Positions 16,671 to 25,327 of a stretch of DNA of 64,000 bases are shown here, piece by piece. The stretch is from Streptomyces sp. MUM 203J (GTDB lineage: Bacteria > Actinomycetota > Actinomycetes > Streptomycetales > Streptomycetaceae), in the NCBI RefSeq assembly GCF_022414595.1, contig NZ_JADWYO010000018.1:26669-90668 (forward strand), given 5' to 3'. The position numbers were made by a program, and so were the translations under genes. Under the pieces are notes generated by a model. It ran no database searches, was not told where the DNA came from, and saw only the letters and a list, made by a program, of their open reading frames with translations. Every line of letters begins with the position of its first letter. Position 1 is the first letter of the stretch.

Positions 16671-18796
16671 CACGCCGGCCCGGCCACCTCGTCGAGGCCG
16701 TCGGTCGCGGCCGGCAGCCCCGCCCTGGTCGGCGCATCTCCGAGCGCTGCGGCGATCCGCCGTCGCATCCGGCGACGCTCCTCGCTCGTGAGGGCTTCGG
16801 CTGACGCCTCCCGGACGAGCGCCGAGACGAAGCGGAACCGGCCCGGGTGGTGAGGGTCCTCGCGCAGCAACTCTGCCCGCAGCAGTTGCTCCAGCACCGA
16901 GTCGACCGGTTCGTCGGCGGCGACGCGGCGCAGCAGACCGAGATCGGTCCGGTCGCCGGCCACCGCACACAGCTGGACGACCCGCCGCTCCCGTTCCGGC
17001 ATCCTGGCGAGGAGAAGACGCAGGCTCTCCAGCGATCTCGCCCCGGTCCGGGAACAGCACGCACCCTTGGTCCGGCCCTCCCGGTCACACATGGCACCGC
17101 ACCACATCAGGGTCCGGTGGGCGAAGTAGGGGTTCCCGCGACTCTGCCGGTACACGCACTCGATGTGCTCCTCCGCCGTGTCGGGGCCGAGCCGGGAGCG
17201 CACCAGCGCGGCGAGGGTGTGCCGAGGCAGCTCGGCCGGCCTCAGTACACCCGCCCGGGGGCCTCTGAGGATGTCGCCCAGCACCCGGCGCAGCCTGCCG
17301 TCGACCGTGATCCTCCAGTCCCAGACGGTGAGGACGAGGCCGATCCGCCAGCCGCAGCGCCGCCGGGCGAGCATCTCGAGCAGTCCAAGGGAGGCGGGGT
17401 CGGCCCAGTGGAGATCGTCCACGCAGAAGACCAGTGGTCGCTGCCCGGCCAGGGTGCGCAGTACCTCACACACGGCGTCCTGCGTCAGAAATCGCGTCCG
17501 GGCGTCGTCGGCGCCGTTCCGCTGCCCGGAGCCGGGCAGCAGCGGAGCGAGCAGCGCCTCGTAGGGTGCCGCGGCGTCGTGGAAGGCACCGGAACGCGTG
17601 ACCGATAAGCGCCTGAGCGCCTGGGTCCACAGCCAGTGAGGCGGGACGCCCTGATCGTGAAGCGCGTGGACACTGACCACCTCCACGTCCTGGTGATCCG
17701 TCGCAATGCGCGCGGCTAACTCCGTGAGCAGATGCGTCTTGCCGATCCCCAGGGGGCCGGTCACGCAGCTCACATGCTCGTGCCCGGTGAGGGCACCGAC
17801 TGCCTCGGCTTCCAGGCGGCCGAGTTCCCGCTCCCGGCCGACGAAGGACGAGGAGGCCGGGCAGGGGTGCGTGAAGGTCCCACGCTCCTCACCTTCCGGG
17901 CGGGGGGCCGGGGGCTGATTCGTCGTCCCGGCCTCCGGCGTGGCGGCGGGCCGCTCCGTCGTACGCGGCAGCGCGGCGGTCCAGAGCTCCGGTTCCCGCC
18001 GGAGGATCGCCACATGGATCTGCTGGAGTTCGGTGCCGGTCTCCACACCGAGTTCCTCGGCCAGGTAGGCACGCGTCCGGTCGTACACCGCCAGCGCCTC
18101 GGCCTGCCGCCCCAGCGCGAAGAGCGCGGTCATCAGATGGCCCACCAGGCGCTCCCGCACGGGATGGCGGCGCACCTCGCTGTCCAGCTCGAACACCACC
18201 TGCTCGACGTCGCCGATGCGCAGGCGCGCGGCGGCCCGGTGCTCCAGGACGGTGAGCCGAAGCTGCTCCAGCCGGGCGGGCTCGTGGGCGAGCGTCGGGG
18301 AGTCTTCGAACTCCGTGTAGGGGGACCCCTGCCACAGCGTCAACGCGTCCGTGAGGGTGGTGCACGCGGCGGCCGCGTCCCCGTCCTTCAGCAGCAGCTG
18401 TCCGGCGTGGACCAGTTGCTCGAAGCGGTGGACGTCGATCTGCGACGGAGGGAGCAGGAGCACGTACCCGGGCGGATGATGGCGCAGGGCGGAGGCCGCG
18501 CCGCGGATGGCCGGCGGATCCAGCACGCCGCGCAGGTGCGAGACATGGCTCTGCAGAGCGGCGAGGGGCTTCTTCGGGGGCCTGCCCGCCCACAATTCCT
18601 CGATCAGCAGTTCGGTGGGGACGACCTGACCGCGTCTGACGACCAGCAGGGCGAGCAGGAGTCGGCGCAGCGGTGGGCCGACGGGGCGCTCGCGGCCTCC
18701 GCCCCTGACCGACATGCGCCCCAGGACACGCAGCATCGGAGCGCCGGGGTCGGCCGCCTGTTGCGGCCACGCTCCGGGGGACTGGGATACGGGCAT
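16658..18796 (-). CDS. SARP regulator with ATPase domain, two TTA codons
   Basis: 712 residues from ATG 18796 (AGGAGAG upstream). Domains: OmpR-type winged helix DNA-binding domain (about 20-110), bacterial transcriptional activation domain BTAD (about 110-260), a Pro-rich linker, then an AAA/NB-ARC-type ATPase with Walker A GPLGIGKTHLL (about 350) and Walker B VFCVDDLHWAD. It ends soon after the ATPase and lacks a long TPR tail. Large SARPs of this type activate antibiotic clusters. TTA codons are in frame at 17719-17717 and 17608-17606, implying bldA dependence like the LysR gene. It is convergent with the AT gene with a 13-bp tail overlap. Candidate targets are the CATCGAA repeats at 8139-8236. 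Confidence 0.95.
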   Translation of the reverse strand: MPVSQSPGAWPQQAADPGAPMLRVLGRMSVRGGGRERPVGPPLRRLLLALLVVRRGQVVPTELLIEELWAGRPPKKPLAALQSHVSHLRGVLDPPAIRGAASALRHHPPGYVLLLPPSQIDVHRFEQLVHAGQLLLKDGDAAAACTTLTDALTLWQGSPYTEFEDSPTLAHEPARLEQLRLTVLEHRAAARLRIGDVEQVVFELDSEVRRHPVRERLVGHLMTALFALGRQAEALAVYDRTRAYLAEELGVETGTELQQIHVAILRREPELWTAALPRTTERPAATPEAGTTNQPPAPRPEGEERGTFTHPCPASSSFVGRERELGRLEAEAVGALTGHEHVSCVTGPLGIGKTHLLTELAARIATDHQDVEVVSVHALHDQGVPPHWLWTQALRRLSVTRSGAFHDAAAPYEALLAPLLPGSGQRNGADDARTRFLTQDAVCEVLRTLAGQRPLVFCVDDLHWADPASLGLLEMLARRRCGWRIGLVLTVWDWRITVDGRLRRVLGDILRGPRAGVLRPAELPRHTLAALVRSRLGPDTAEEHIECVYRQSRGNPYFAHRTLMWCGAMCDREGRTKGACCSRTGARSLESLRLLLARMPERERRVVQLCAVAGDRTDLGLLRRVAADEPVDSVLEQLLRAELLREDPHHPGRFRFVSALVREASAEALTSEERRRMRRRIAAALGDAPTRAGLPAATDGLDEVAGPACHGC

Positions 18797-19329
18797 TGCG
18801 GTGCTCTCTCCTGACTGATCGAGTTCCACGATGTGAACGGCCGAGAACCGGGTCGGGGAAGGACACATCGGGGACGGCATGCGATTCGACGAAAACCAGC
18901 CTTACGTAGGTCCTGTTCCGACCGTTCTCATTCTCATGGTCACCCCGTTGGATTTCGAGCCGGTGACTGAAATCGGATCAAGCGGATTCCCTCCACCGTA
19001 ACGGCAGTAATTGCGTCCCATTTCTACAGCCACCCTTTCTCGACCGCGCACCCCTGAACTGGGGATCCGGACAGGATCGGCACCAACGGCAAAACATTCA
19101 CACAGAAAGAGTCCGATTGCCGTCCATGCTTGTGGAAGAAAACGGAAGAACCCGCTTCACAGCGCCTCACGCAATGAGATGGACCGCCGCCGACGGCGTG
19201 CCCGACCGGCGAGCCGAGCGATGTTCGACATCTTGGGGGCATCACCCCGGACCGCGCCGGATGCTCTGCGGGAGCGGACCGAACCGCTCTTCCCGAGGAA
19301 GGAGCGCAGGCTCACGGCGCCACCCCCTG
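18797..19329. other. SARP upstream region and cluster boundary
   Basis: 533 bp with no convincing gene. The stretch 18880-19120 is noticeably richer in A/T than its surroundings and probably holds the SARP promoter. From about 19330 onward similarity to the 59-60 kb aminopeptidase locus begins, so this marks the edge of the biosynthetic cluster. Confidence 0.5.
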
Positions 19330-19770
19330 CCGAACCGCCCGGCGGTGGCCGGCAGACCCGTCATCCCGGATCCGCCCGGTCCTCCGAAGTTCGAAGATCC
19401 GCACCGGGGCGGCCGACGGTCCGCCGCCCCGGTGCGCATCAACGCCGTGCCGGCCGTCTCGCCTTCCAGCCGTGTGCAGTCCAGGGGAACGGCGAGCGTG
19501 CCGCACTGCCAGGACTCGTCGGGGCGGGGCCGCCATCCTGGCAGACGGCCGGGGCGGGACAGGTAGGCCGCAGAAGCCGCTGAACTGTCAGCGAGGAGGG
19601 CAGTTGTCCCTCGTCCTGCCCCAGGGAAGGGGACTCCGGACCGTCGCCGGTCACGCCGCATCCCGCGGTGGCGATCAGCACGAGACCGATCACCGCCCCG
19701 TCACCCTGCGCAGTCGCCTCGGCCTCGGCCGACGCGGCGCCATGTCGACTGACGTCGTACGGTACTTCAT
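19330..19770 (-). pseudogene. Truncated copy of the tripeptidyl aminopeptidase-like lipoprotein gene
   Basis: Reading leftward from an ATG at 19770, the DNA encodes in broken frames the first third of the protein encoded at 59131-60738. Matching pieces are the lipobox region GLVLIATAGCG (intact copy GLALIATAGCS), GQLPSSLT, a SWQCGTLAVPLD segment (SWQCSTLTVPLD) and NFGGPGGSG. At least two frameshifts separate them. The similarity stops near 19330, before the catalytic Ser, so no active enzyme can be made. The upstream DNA is copied too (see 19771-19960). Confidence 0.82.
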
Positions 19771-19960
19771 GAGTGGACACGGTTCTTTCGTCGGAACGTG
19801 GGAAGTGGGTGTGGGCACCCCGGCCGGTCGCAGTGCCGCAGTTCACCCGCCGGGCGGTCGGGCCCGGAGCCAGGGGCAGTGCCATCGAACAGCAGCACCG
19901 GGCGCGCGACCAGAGCCCACGCACCGAAGACCGCAAAGGTTTCGGTGCGGAGCCCGGCCC
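19771..19960 (-). repeat. Copied promoter region of the aminopeptidase gene
   Basis: This stretch aligns with 60739-60910 upstream of the intact gene. Shared blocks include GGTTCTTTCGT just before the start, CATCGAACAGCA, and an identical 24-nt block at 19923-19946 (equivalent to 60882-60905) of the form ACCGAA-N12-TTCGGT. The pseudogene and its control region were therefore duplicated together. Confidence 0.8.
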
Positions 19961-19978
19961 GAAACCGCCCCGGAGTCG

Positions 19979-20180
19979 GCCGGTGACCTCCTCGACGTCT
20001 GCTTCTTACACCCCTTCGACGACGGCAACGCCCGCTCCGCCCTCCTCACCCTCCTTCTTCGTCCTCGCCCGCGAAGGCGTCGCACTCGACAACGTGCGCC
20101 TGCTGCGCCGCGTCTCCTTCCGCGCCGACGACCCGCAAGACGCACTCGCCCTCGCCCTCGCCCGCTGCAACGACCACCCT
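19979..20180 (+). pseudogene. Fic/Doc-domain protein remnant
   Basis: One frame reads FLHPFDDGNARSALLTLL, the Fic AMPylation motif HPFxxGN(x)R. After a frameshift the next frame reads FVLAREGVALDNVRLL and DPQDALALALARC, which fits the helices after the Fic motif. Nothing resembling the rest of a Fic fold surrounds it, so it is a short decayed fragment. The fragment begins within a few tens of bases of the copied aminopeptidase promoter, suggesting that it was joined there by recombination. Confidence 0.65.
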
Positions 20181-20339
20181 GCGCGACACCCGACGAAGGG
20201 CCACCGACCCGCCGCCCTGGATACTCAGGGACCCCGGCAGCACCGGCCCGGAACACGACCTGCACCAGGGCGGCCGGAACGGCGTCCTCGGCCGTCCATT
20301 CCCCCCTCGGACAGAGCGGCGACCAGGCGTACGTGATCA

Positions 20340-21260
20340 TGGTGAAGCCGGCGGAACGGTGCTTGGTACGGGCCTTGGCAAGCCAGGCGCCGATCTCGAC
20401 GTGTCGCCGTCGACGCGGATCGTCTCGCGGGCGGCCGGGGCGCGGCCTTCGCGGTGCGGGAAGAGCTCCAGGAGCTGGACGGTCTCCTCGAAGGTGCGGC
20501 GGGCGCGACGGGTGGGGGCGAGGGGGGTGGCGCCGGGAGTGAGGCCGAGGTCGGTGATCAGCTGCTGGCCAGGGGTGGGGGTGGGCCATGGCGTCCGCGC
20601 GGGCCTGATCAAGCTGGTTCTTGGCGGCGAGGAGGCGTTGTTCGGCGAGCCAGGCGCCGACGTGGGTGGTGGCGGGGGCAGCGAGGTGACCGTGCAGGCG
20701 GTGGTAGTCGGCTGCGGCAGCCAGGCCGCGTCGTGCTTGTCCCAGATCATGCCCAGGGCGTCGAGTTCGGCCATCCAGTCGGATCCGAGGCGGCCTGTCT
20801 TCACCGCGTCGTGCGTGGTGGTGATGAAGGTGCCGAGGGTGCAGCCGGTGGGATCGGTGTAGTCGGCGGGGACGTCGAGGTGGCCGTACTGGTCGCGGTA
20901 GGAGCGGGCGGCGGCGAGCCCCAGGCGGCGGGTGCGGGAGACGGCCGGGTCTCGGGGGCCGAAGGAGACCAGGTCCATCGCCTGGGCGATGCGTTCGGGG
21001 TGGACGGTGAAGTCGAAGTGCCAGCGGCAGGCGATGACATCGCTGGTCTCCTTCGGCAGGCGGTTGGTCTTGTCCGGAAGACGCTCGAGGATGCGGTGGT
21101 CGTGGCCGCCCGGCGCGCCGGCGATCGCGCACCGGCTCGTAGGCGGTGCCCAGGATGTCCTCGCCGTCGGCGCCGGGTGGAACGCAGACAGGGACGATCA
21201 GCGAGGCGGTCCTGCCGGAGAGGTCCAAGCGCAGGGCGCGGCCGGGCGGGTATACGTCCC
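20340..21260 (-). pseudogene. Helicase-associated-domain protein remnant
   Basis: On the minus strand, pieces in several frames match the C-terminal part of large actinobacterial DEAD/DEAH helicases with HA repeats. First comes DLSGRTASLIVPV and GEDILGTAYEPV, then ILERLPDKTNRLPKETSDV and WHFDFTVHPERIAQAMDL. A helicase-associated repeat follows, with GLAAARSYRDQYGHLDVPADY and GMIWDKHDAAW. A further half repeat (GAWLAEQRLLAAKNQLDQAR) lies in another frame. No helicase motor motifs remain. At least three frameshifts make this a clear pseudogene. Confidence 0.72.
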
Positions 21261-21276
21261 ATGTGTGGGTTGATCA

Positions 21277-21822
21277 CTACTGGGTCAGCGAGTCCAGGAG
21301 TTCTTGGCCGTTCTGCCAGGAGCCCAGTCCGCTGGCGGAGTTGATGTGTCCGCACGCGCCCGCCAGGTGCCATCGTGCCTCCCACCGTGCCGCGAACCCG
21401 GCTGCTGCCCCGGGGGTGCAGTACGGATCGTCGGTGCTGCCCACGACCAGAGCCGGGCACGGCAACGGCTGTGCCGACACCTCTATGAACGTCGCGGCCG
21501 CCTGGCGTGGGAACGACGGCCCGTGCGGGTCGGGCGGCGCGACCAGGAATGCTCCGCCGATCGCACTTGAGGGGTTCTTGTTCAGCCAGGCGGACGCCGC
21601 CCAGCAGCCCAGGCTGTGGGCCACCAGCACAACGTGGCTGTCCTGCTGGGAAACGTCGTCGTACGCCTCCTGCACAGCGTCGACCCAGTCATCCAGATCG
21701 GGTGCGGACCACGAGGCAGGGGAGATCCTCACAGCTGAGGTGTCCCACTGCCGTTCCCACAAGGTCTGCCAGTGTTGCCCGTCCGAGCCGTCGATACCGG
21801 GGATGATGACGTACGCGGCCAC
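21277..21822 (-). CDS. RBBP9/YdeN-family alpha/beta hydrolase
   Basis: 181 residues from a GTG at 21822, the usual length for this family (PF06821). The fold starts with AAYVIIPGIDGSDGQHWQ; the nucleophile is Ser in AHSLGCW, the acid is in GSTDDPY, and the His is in GACGHIN. An ATG at 21915 would add 31 Arg/Cys-rich residues with no family match. Members are small serine hydrolases of mostly unknown substrate. It is one of few intact genes within this decayed stretch and has no evident operon partner; the AsnC remnant reads away from it. Confidence 0.85.
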   Translation of the reverse strand: MAAYVIIPGIDGSDGQHWQTLWERQWDTSAVRISPASWSAPDLDDWVDAVQEAYDDVSQQDSHVVLVAHSLGCWAASAWLNKNPSSAIGGAFLVAPPDPHGPSFPRQAAATFIEVSAQPLPCPALVVGSTDDPYCTPGAAAGFAARWEARWHLAGACGHINSASGLGSWQNGQELLDSLTQ

Positions 21823-21945
21823 TGCCCACCACCGTTTCGCTCGTCGCTCCCTACGTTCACGGGAGCACCTGGCGCAGATTCTGCCGGATACATCTGCGCA
21901 ACGGCAGTGACGCAAGTGATCTCAAAGAAGATGGCGCGGACAGCA

Positions 21946-22200
21946 ATGGACCCACTCGACCGGATAGACCGAGACATCCTCGCCCGGCTCAGACCGACGG
22001 CCGGTCGACCGGCGCAGAGGTAGGGCGCCGCGTCGGACTCTCACAGCCCGCGGCCAGCGCGCGCATCCAACGTCTGGAGAAGAACGCCGTCATCACCAGC
22101 CACCGAGCCGTGGTCGACCCGGCGGCCCTCGGTCTGAACATTCACGCGGTCATATCGAGTGTCCGAGATCATGGGGAAGCTTCAGCTCCGGCCTCATCAG
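21946..22200 (+). pseudogene. AsnC/Lrp-family regulator remnant
   Basis: Starts with ATG 21946 (MDPLDRIDRDILARL), then a frameshift near 21995 leads into EVGRRVGLSQPAASARIQRLEKNAVITSHRAVVDPAALGLNIHAVI split across frames. This is the Lrp/AsnC winged helix and the start of the RAM domain. The reading then runs into unrelated sequence, so the effector-binding half is missing. It may once have regulated the adjacent divergent hydrolase gene. Confidence 0.75.
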
Positions 22201-22282
22201 AGAAACGGACATGTCATGGACCACCCTGATGCCAGCCGGGTGAAGGCCCGGATACACGGGCGTCGATATCAACGTCGGTATC

Positions 22283-23692
22283 TCACTCCTGTGAGTGATC
22301 GCACCGGTCCGCCGTCGGCCAGGGTACGAACGTCCCGTCCGCACGCTCTACCAGAAGCCGTTTGCCATGTGTCAGCACACCGCGCGGCCGCAGCCCCGTC
22401 AGGCTCGCGGTGGTGTACGCGGCACTCAGGCCGCCGAGGTCATGGACGAGACCGATCTTGAACAGCGAACGTGTCTCGGCGATGGCCTCGTGGTCCCCCG
22501 CGCGCATGACCACGCGCAGTTCAGGCGCGACTGCCAGGGCCGTCACCGCCACAGCGACGTTGTCCAGATCGACCGATGCCACAGCCGCCATCGCCTGAGC
22601 CTTGTGCAGGCCGAGTCTGCGCAGCACGAACCTGTCCGTCGCATCGGCGACGACGACCGGCAGACCCATCGCTTTCGCCAGACGGAGGTTCGGGGCCGTC
22701 GGGTCCCGCTCTACCGCGACCACGGCGATGCCCAGGGCCTGCAACCGGGTACACAGCCGCAGTCCCACCTGCCCCAGTCCGACCACGACCACGTGGCCTG
22801 CTCGGGGCAGGGTCCGTGTGCCCACGATGCCGACTGAGCGCGGGGCGAGCAGGCGATCGACCACACCTGCTGTGAAGACGGCGGTGAACACGATGGTGAT
22901 GAGCATCGCGAGGCCGTTGAAGACCAGATACGAGTGCGAGCCGTGGGCGAGTGCGGGGCCGACGGCGGCTACGGTTCGCGCTGCTTCGAAGAACGCCTCG
23001 ACGGGTGGCCGGTGGTGGCGGGTCACCAGCCAGGCCCAGTCCGACAGCAGTACGGCGAGCAGACCCGCCAGACCCATGAGCATGATCCTCGAACTGCCGT
23101 CGTGTGGTCGAAGCTGCCCCCGGACCCTCCCCAGCCAGGCACGGTACCTCAGGGAGCGCGGTGGCCGGTACGGCTGGAGGCTCACGCTCTTCCCGTCCCA
23201 GCGAGCACCGGCGTGCCCACTGGGTGTACGGGTGAGTGCGAGCAGATCGGGCTCAAGGCAGGCTGCCAGGAGGACCGGAGCGGCGACATCGGCCGGCGAG
23301 GTGACCTGACAGTTGGGAACCACGCGTACGAGTTGTTCGGCGACGGTCCGGTCGAAGATCGTCACCACGAGTGTGACGTTGGGGCGGATGTGCGCTACTG
23401 CGAGCGCGTAGCGCAGGGACGCGACGTCGTCGTCGAGCAGGATCGCGACACCTGCCACCCGCCGGTCCAGTGCCTGGCGGAGATCCTCGTCCGTGGGCTG
23501 GGCGAAGTGGCGCACGCGGTGTCCTGCCGACTGCAGGGAGCCGCAGACCCTGCGCGCCACGTCACTGCCGATCACGACGAAGTACCGCTCCGGTGTTCCG
23601 TTCCCGGAGAGCGGAACACCGACCGCGTCGGGTGTGCACCGCTCGGCGGAGGCGGAAGTGCGGGGGTGCTCAGAGGCCGGATGTGCAGTCAT
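22283..23692 (-). CDS. TrkA/RCK-domain ion-channel-like membrane protein
   Basis: 469 residues. The N-terminal 170 residues look like a TrkA-N-type Rossmann domain (YFVVIGSDVARRVCGSL). Two hydrophobic segments lie near 205-225 and 265-290 and flank a pore-like loop. A second Rossmann domain (VVVVGLGQVGLRLCTRL, about 305) with an acidic strand end (AVERD) binds NAD. This is the layout of RCK-gated K+ channel relatives of actinobacteria. The expected selectivity filter TVGYG is replaced by TVAAVGP, so conductance is uncertain. The ATG at 23692 has no good Shine-Dalgarno and lies inside the end of the Cys-rich ORF, suggesting translational coupling. Confidence 0.85.
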   Translation of the reverse strand: MTAHPASEHPRTSASAERCTPDAVGVPLSGNGTPERYFVVIGSDVARRVCGSLQSAGHRVRHFAQPTDEDLRQALDRRVAGVAILLDDDVASLRYALAVAHIRPNVTLVVTIFDRTVAEQLVRVVPNCQVTSPADVAAPVLLAACLEPDLLALTRTPSGHAGARWDGKSVSLQPYRPPRSLRYRAWLGRVRGQLRPHDGSSRIMLMGLAGLLAVLLSDWAWLVTRHHRPPVEAFFEAARTVAAVGPALAHGSHSYLVFNGLAMLITIVFTAVFTAGVVDRLLAPRSVGIVGTRTLPRAGHVVVVGLGQVGLRLCTRLQALGIAVVAVERDPTAPNLRLAKAMGLPVVVADATDRFVLRRLGLHKAQAMAAVASVDLDNVAVAVTALAVAPELRVVMRAGDHEAIAETRSLFKIGLVHDLGGLSAAYTTASLTGLRPRGVLTHGKRLLVERADGTFVPWPTADRCDHSQE

Positions 23693-24002
23693 CAGAACGG
23701 TAGGGATCGCAGACGAGGCAACGGAGAGTTCGACAGCCGGTGCAGCGGGTCATCGGCTGCCCACAATGACACTCGGGGACATCCGGACCAGGGCGCGAGC
23801 CGCCGTAGGCGCTGCCCGGGACGTCGCCGAGGGCCGATCCATCATCGCTGTCGGCGTCATCGTGGGCTGCCAGGACGAGGCGGGCCCGGTCTGTGGTTTC
23901 CGGTTTCTCCACGGAGCACACGGGCCCGCCGTCACGGTGACCTGTGATCGGCCGGGGGCCGAGGCTGTCGGCGCGCGGACCGGCCCTGCCTGCAATGCTC
24001 AT
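23670..24002 (-). CDS. Small Cys-rich protein upstream of the channel gene
   Basis: 110 residues. The C-terminal 30 contain seven Cys and one His in the pattern CHCGxPxxxCxxCxxxxCxxC, which looks like one or two zinc-binding knuckles. The N-terminal part is low-complexity. The stop overlaps the channel gene start by 23 nt, and the channel gene lacks its own ribosome-binding site, which supports real translation here. I do not recognise the family. A redox- or zinc-sensing partner of the channel is possible but unproven. Confidence 0.5.
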   Translation of the reverse strand: MSIAGRAGPRADSLGPRPITGHRDGGPVCSVEKPETTDRARLVLAAHDDADSDDGSALGDVPGSAYGGSRPGPDVPECHCGQPMTRCTGCRTLRCLVCDPYRSDDCTSGL

Positions 24003-24599
24003 GTCCCAACTCTCAATCGACGTGTGTGCGCCCGGCTCGGATCGTGCCGGCGGGGATCAGAACCGCAGCACGCATTCACCCGGGCAGGAACAGCCGGGGG
24101 GAGGCGGACTGGGAACCACGGGTCTGCCGGACCGCAGGCGGTCCACCCGGAAGGGCAGAAGGGGCTGCGGCCTCTCGCCCTGTCGTCATGACGGCCGCCC
24201 GGCCCACCGGACCACGTGCGGCAGGATGCCGGGGGCAGCTGTGAGCCAGGGCGGGACCTGCCGCTGCGGCGGCGAGCGCCGAGGGTCGCTCGGTGCAGGC
24301 AACTGCGTGTGCCCACAAGGTAGGAGCGAGCTGTGCTCGGCGCCATGGACATACGCCACACGGTCAGGCCACCTCGTCAGACAGATGCTCAAGGGCGGTG
24401 GAGGCCGGGCCTCACACCGAAGCCGGCCTCGCGCCGGCCGCCCAGGGCACGGCTGTGTCCCGCCGAGGGGTGCGGAGTCCCTTCTTCCCTGCCGGCAAGG
24501 CCACCCGCCGTGCCGCGAGTCGGCACTCGACGGCGGCCGGTGACGGTCACTGTGACATCAACCCGGCGGAACGCCGACCGGAGCCCGTCGGCGCCGCGC
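24003..24599. other. Region without recognisable genes
   Basis: About 600 bp with overlapping frames on both strands but no domain, RNA or repeat that I recognise. It is flanked by the Cys-rich ORF and the truncated transposase, so it is probably decayed or insertion-site sequence. Confidence 0.5.
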
Positions 24600-25152
24600 T
24601 CCCCTGACCGCCGTCCGCTGCCGTCCTGTACAGGACTGGAAGGGCGTGGATGCGGGCGGCGGTGATGTCGGGCGTGGACCCTGGCTCGGCGTCCGAGACC
24701 CACAGGGGGGTGCCGTCCGGGGCGGACAGGAACTGGAAGTTGCCGCCGAATGCCTTGTGCTTCTGGGAGAACCACAGGTCGTTGCCGTGGTCGCGGACGC
24801 GGGCCAGGCGGTCGGACTCGATCAGAGTGCCGTCGAGGATGACGTGTGTCACGCCTTCGCGCCGACAGCGGTTCAGGACCTCGTGCAGGCCGGGCGCCTG
24901 GTCGGCGAGGACGTCGATGCCCTCGTGGAGGTAGCGGTAGCCGGTGGCCTGGGAAACGCCGGCGTCGCGCGCCAGGCAGTGCACGCACCCGCGGTCGCGG
25001 AACCAGCGGAGCACCAGCACCGCCTGACGGAACGGCCCCAGAGCCCGCGAGCCCTTCGGGGTGCCGATCCGGCGTCGGTGGGCGGCCAGCAGGCGGGCGA
25101 GGTACTCCACCAGGTGGCGCGGGACGTCGAGCGTGGCAACATGGGTGACCAA
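24600..25152 (-). mobile_element. Truncated IS5-family transposase
   Basis: From ATG 25152 the protein reads VTHVATLDVPRHLVEYLARL, then FRQAVLVLRWF, a helix-turn-helix (DAGVSQATGYRYLHEGID), the first catalytic Asp in VILDGTLI and the second in SDAEPGS. It then runs into unrelated residues after LPVLYRTAADG. The C-terminal third with the catalytic Glu is missing. No terminal inverted repeats are evident on the truncated side. It is a dead IS remnant. Confidence 0.8.
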
Positions 25153-25327
25153 CGTGAAGCCTCTGGTCCAGCGGACGATCTTGTGAGAGAGACCTGCCCT
25201 ACCAGGAACTTCATGTCTTTCCGCAACCCAGGGGCCGCAGCCGCTCGCCAGCGACGCCCACCGATCGCCCTGGCCCCACAGAGATCGTCTCGCTGGGAAA
25301 ACCTCACTGGCTCAGCTCTCTTGCCGG

